From: Nemopilema nomurai
Taxonomy: Eukaryota > Cnidaria > Scyphozoa > Rhizostomeae > Rhizostomatidae
Direction of reading: 5' to 3'
DNA length: 64,000 bases
Assembly: GCA_003864495.1 (NCBI GenBank)
Contig: ML133454.1
Location: 3,445,442-3,509,441, forward strand
How positions within the stretch are numbered: position 1 is the stretch's first letter; every line of letters starts with the position of its first letter. Below the pieces are notes generated by a model that did not search any database, was not told where the DNA came from, and saw only the letters and a list, made by a program, of their open reading frames with translations. Both the position numbers and the translations under genes were made by a program. This document shows positions 61,027 to 64,000 of this stretch, one piece after another.

Positions 61027-63432
61027 TTTCCTGTGTATCTAAATGTGATTTCGCCAATGCTCCCGCATGTTATTATGTCTTGGCAAAGGCTTGAACGATT
61101 GCTCAACGAGTGAAAAATTATTTTGCCTTAATCTGTTTAATCTGTATATGTTGCAAAAGAACGGGTCAAATCAAAACCCTTCCTTACTGATATGCTGGTG
61201 GTGTCCATTGAGTTGGCAAGTTGTTTGTGCTTTGTTCAGCATCTTCCATAGATTTAGTCCAGTACCATGAAATTACATCACAGATCTTATCTCTCCAGCG
61301 TTATTCTAGATGCTCACAAATGTTTGCCAAACAGTGCCAAAGGCCGTTATCTCTGCGCATCACAATCACATCTGGCCATGTTGCTTTGGCCCAGGCGTGT
61401 GCTAACATACTCTAACCTGATATTATAGTCCTGCGCTGAATGGGTCTAAATGCATGACGCAAGCCACGCGAGATAAATATGGCCTCTTCCTGCATTCTTT
61501 CGGATAAGCATCTGCTTGGCCAAAGGCTGGAAGGGCTACCAGGTTGTTCCAATTCACCTTACACAATAGCAACACTTTTAAAGTGTTTTAGTCAGAGAGA
61601 GCACTGGAGTCCCTGTCTTTAATATACCATCTACAATTTCATAATATCCTTCAAATCACTTGGAAGTGCTTTACTAAAAGCTCGACTCTAGCAAGAATGA
61701 GCTTAGAATAGAGATGAAAAGAATTATCGTGATATGCCGCGAAGGAATATGCACCTCTTAGAGAAATTCTCTCAAGTTCAATAAAATATCACGCTCCTTT
61801 TTGTATAAATGCTACTGATCGCACCTGTGGTTGTGCTTTTACAGTTTGAACAAGTGTAATCTACCTTCGCTTGATGGACAGTTCTTTGCTTGAGCAATCA
61901 AGAGTGCAAATTCCAACGTAAACTTCAAGATTAATGTCGAGTTGAAGTTTCTCAATGATTGACTTCACAAACAAAAATCACATCGCAAATTAACTGTAGT
62001 CAATTCAGATGTACAAAGAAACATAAAAAACACGCTTCCATTGCTTCCAATTGCTGTTTTCTTGCATATAATCACTTAAGGCTATAAATACTAATCTCAT
62101 TTTATTATCAAAACATTTGTAAAAGCGCAGAAATGATTTTATAACCTATGCCAATTCATCTTATTGTATCTTTAAGCAAATGCACCTAATTAGATGTTAA
62201 TATGAACGTTCCGCTTATAAAAATCAAGTAATGTTGCATTGTAAGTTAGTTCATTAACAACCCATATTTATGATTATTATATAACTTCAAATATCAAAGA
62301 CTGTGAAATATATATGAAACAATGTGTTAAATCTTTAGAGCCTGCATATTAGATTGACGTTTATTCAATAACTGAAGACAATGCACTTTAAGCCGTCTTA
62401 GTTAGAGTTTTGTATATGCTGGATTTTGCCGCAATCGACAGTATCATTTTCTTCTGATACTAATATTGGAGATGCACCTTCGGGGACTCCATGACATGGA
62501 AGAAGTCTTTTGCATATCATCATTTTGTAATATTGCTACAAAAAGTAGTCCTCTTATGTGAAAGTGTCTGTGGAATTGTCCAACACATCGTGAGGGTTAT
62601 TCACAGACTATCGAGGTATCTTGCAGCCTCTGTAGGTGGGTCGTTTCTTTCTTCGTCGACTATTTCGTCCTTCTTCGATACCAACGATCTTGAGTCTGCA
62701 AAGTCGAAATTGCAATTAAGAACATGCCCCAAGAACTTCGGACGAATTTGTAAGAATTCGTGAATACATCTAAATCATAAAATAGTGTTGGAATCTGCAT
62801 TTCAACACTGGTTTTTAATGTCTGTTTTTGTAAGTGTGCAGGAAAAAATTGAATCGACAAAAATAGACAGATGTGCTTCTGGGCAACAGATGTTATACCC
62901 AAAGCGGTCGCTGTATTTTCTTGCCAAATAGGCGTTTATCAAAGTTGCCTGACAGTTGCCCAAAGGCAATGAGGCGAAGGGTTGCCAATATATCTACTGC
63001 AATTGTTCATGTGCACGATTGGAGATAAGAGAATTAGCTTGCTGGTTTGTGTTGCCAATCACGTGCACATCACGAAATCAGTTAACCGATCACTTCCTAT
63101 CAGAATTAATAGGCCATCATAGACTAAGCTAATTAGCACGGCCAGTTGCATCCTTTCCCTGCTTGTAAGACCCAATCTGCGCCTCTTCTGTTACCTGCAG
63201 GACAGTGTAAATCTACGTAATAAGCAGACATAGCCTTTAAAAACCCAAAGGGCTGAATAAAGTAGGCAGCAGATATTTTTTGACGTATTCCAGTACAAAG
63301 AACCAAGCCACAACAAGGGAACAGTGGTTAAGTAAAGAAGGTCATTAAGCTCGAAGGGCGGCGACTATCTTCTCCGAACCGAATACCTTCTCAGAACGAG
63401 CCCCTGTAGGGTTATACCCCGTGCTTATTAGA
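61027..63432. other. AT-rich interval between upstream CAP exon B and domain 1
   Basis: About 2.4 kb with no recognisable coding exon on either strand except the weak linker candidate at 62609-62695. It should hold the promoter of the main gene if translation starts at 61026, or simply be intron if the upstream exon joins the array. I see no convincing TATA box, mobile element or RNA gene. The bases before the ATG at 61026 (GGAAAATG on the minus strand) put A at position -3, a reasonable start context. Confidence 0.4.
62609..62695 (-). CDS. Possible phase-1 linker exon upstream of domain 1
   Basis: A pyrimidine-rich acceptor (cgactttgcag) is followed by a 29-codon phase-1 frame rich in charged residues (SKKDEIVDEERNDPP). 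It ends at a weak phase-1 donor, A followed by gtctgt. Composition resembles the hydrophilic linkers of the array rather than intron sequence. If real, it would connect the exon B at 63.6-63.9 kb to domain 1 and make the gene extend past the right edge. No homologue was recognised, and only frame, phase and composition support it. Confidence 0.3.
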
Positions 63433-63934
63433 TTATATTTGCTTATATTCCGCTGCGCTGTATGTTTTGATATTCTGTAGTAGATCTTCTAGAGCCACAA
63501 GAAGTATACTCTCTCGAGTCTCGACTACGGCTACACCCCCAATCGTCATCCAGATTCCTACAAATTTATCATTATTTCCAATAAACTCCAGCTTACCATT
63601 TCTAAATGGCTTTTTTCTATAGCTGAACAAACGAGCCTTTTTGGAGGAGCTTTTGACTTCAGCGAGAATACTGTTCAGGTTCACACATGTTGTCGATGGG
63701 TCGAACTGGCCCTTGAGGACATTGTCTTCATACTGCCCTTGCCAGTTGCCAGCCGGCCTGTACCGTGCGACTATGTAGGTGCAGTACATCTTTTTCTGCG
63801 TGTTCTCCTTGGTGAATCGACCGATGCCTAGTATGGTGCTGCCCTTCCATACCACTTGCGTGAAATGTCCTGTTCCTTTCACTGGCTTTGCTGGCTTTAC
63901 AAACTCGTACCCCGGAGAACAAACCTCCTTGTAC
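63433..63934 (-). CDS. Exon B of an upstream CAP domain (partial; domain 0)
   Basis: The acceptor ends in AAG before GTACAAGG. The frame gives YKEVCSPGYEF, GTGHFTQVVWKGS (CAP1, with the cavity His) and CTYIVARYRPAGNW (CAP2). Exon A would lie beyond the right edge. Two ends are possible. The frame reads on to a stop at 63433, giving a C-terminal tail of about 55 residues. Alternatively a good donor (ATG followed by gtaagc) ends the exon at 63597 in phase 1, with a length of 338 that fits the array rule. In the second case it would join the linker candidate at 62609-62695 and the array downstream. The CAP identity is secure; the end is not. Confidence 0.8.
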
Positions 63935-64000
63935 CTTGACGGAAGCAAAATATATTGGTAAAAATTCTAAAGTAACTAATTTTCTGTACTACAAGTTCCT

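Overview
The window is metazoan-type nuclear DNA. There are no operons, no Shine-Dalgarno sites and no tRNA or rRNA genes. Coding sequence sits in short exons with GT-AG borders, all on the minus strand, so transcription runs from high to low coordinates. Symmetric phase-1 modules, repeated extracellular-type domains and long low-complexity linkers suggest an invertebrate animal. A cnidarian or sponge-like lineage is my guess, but the species cannot be fixed from sequence alone.

Almost everything readable belongs to one family: the CAP/SCP domain (CRISP, antigen 5, PR-1), closest in motif style to GAPR-1/GLIPR2. I count 28 domains between 2.1 and 61.0 kb, plus the second half of another at 63.6-63.9 kb. 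Each domain is normally split into exon A (AHN.FRKIH ... GENLAM ... EEAT.NW) and exon B (Y.EVC.PGY ... GHFTQVVW ... GRY..AGN). The split is always a phase-2 intron inside the Trp codon of NWY. Exon B ends in phase 1, linker exons run from phase 1 to phase 1, and exon A starts in phase 1. One frame can therefore be threaded through about 70 exons, about 29 kb of coding sequence or roughly 9,700 codons, with stops only after usable donors and frame breaks only at a few one-base deletions. Two long exons (6971-7594 and 5415-6476) carry the back half of one CAP domain and the front half of the next in one uninterrupted frame. This shows directly that at least the 3' domains share a polypeptide.

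Layout from 5' to 3' (descending coordinates). 63.9-61.0 kb: exon B of an upstream CAP gene, or of the same gene, and a possible linker exon. 61.0-51.7 kb: domains 1-5, divergent, with losses in the His/Glu tetrad, beginning with a possible signal peptide. 49.3-42.2 kb: domains 6-9, canonical, with acidic linkers. 42-10.5 kb: domains 10-25, recently duplicated, many nearly identical in introns as well as exons, interrupted by large Gly/Ala/Thr (22.5-21.2 kb) and Gly/Ser (20.1-18.5 kb) linkers. 8.5-2.2 kb: domains 26-28 with RGG-like, Lys-rich and very long Gly/Ala linkers. 1.94 kb to the left edge: a 15-bp minisatellite that reads, behind a phase-1 acceptor, as a pentapeptide linker exon. The gene probably runs off the left edge.

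The simplest interpretation is a giant, probably secreted, beads-on-a-string protein: folded CAP domains joined by disordered linkers of very different chemistry. Its function is unknown; a matrix, mucus, adhesive or lipid-binding scaffold is inference only. Main uncertainties are where the gene starts (61026 or further upstream), whether the weak donors after domains 4 and 5 are real, and whether the one-base deletions are decay or assembly errors. No transcript evidence was available.
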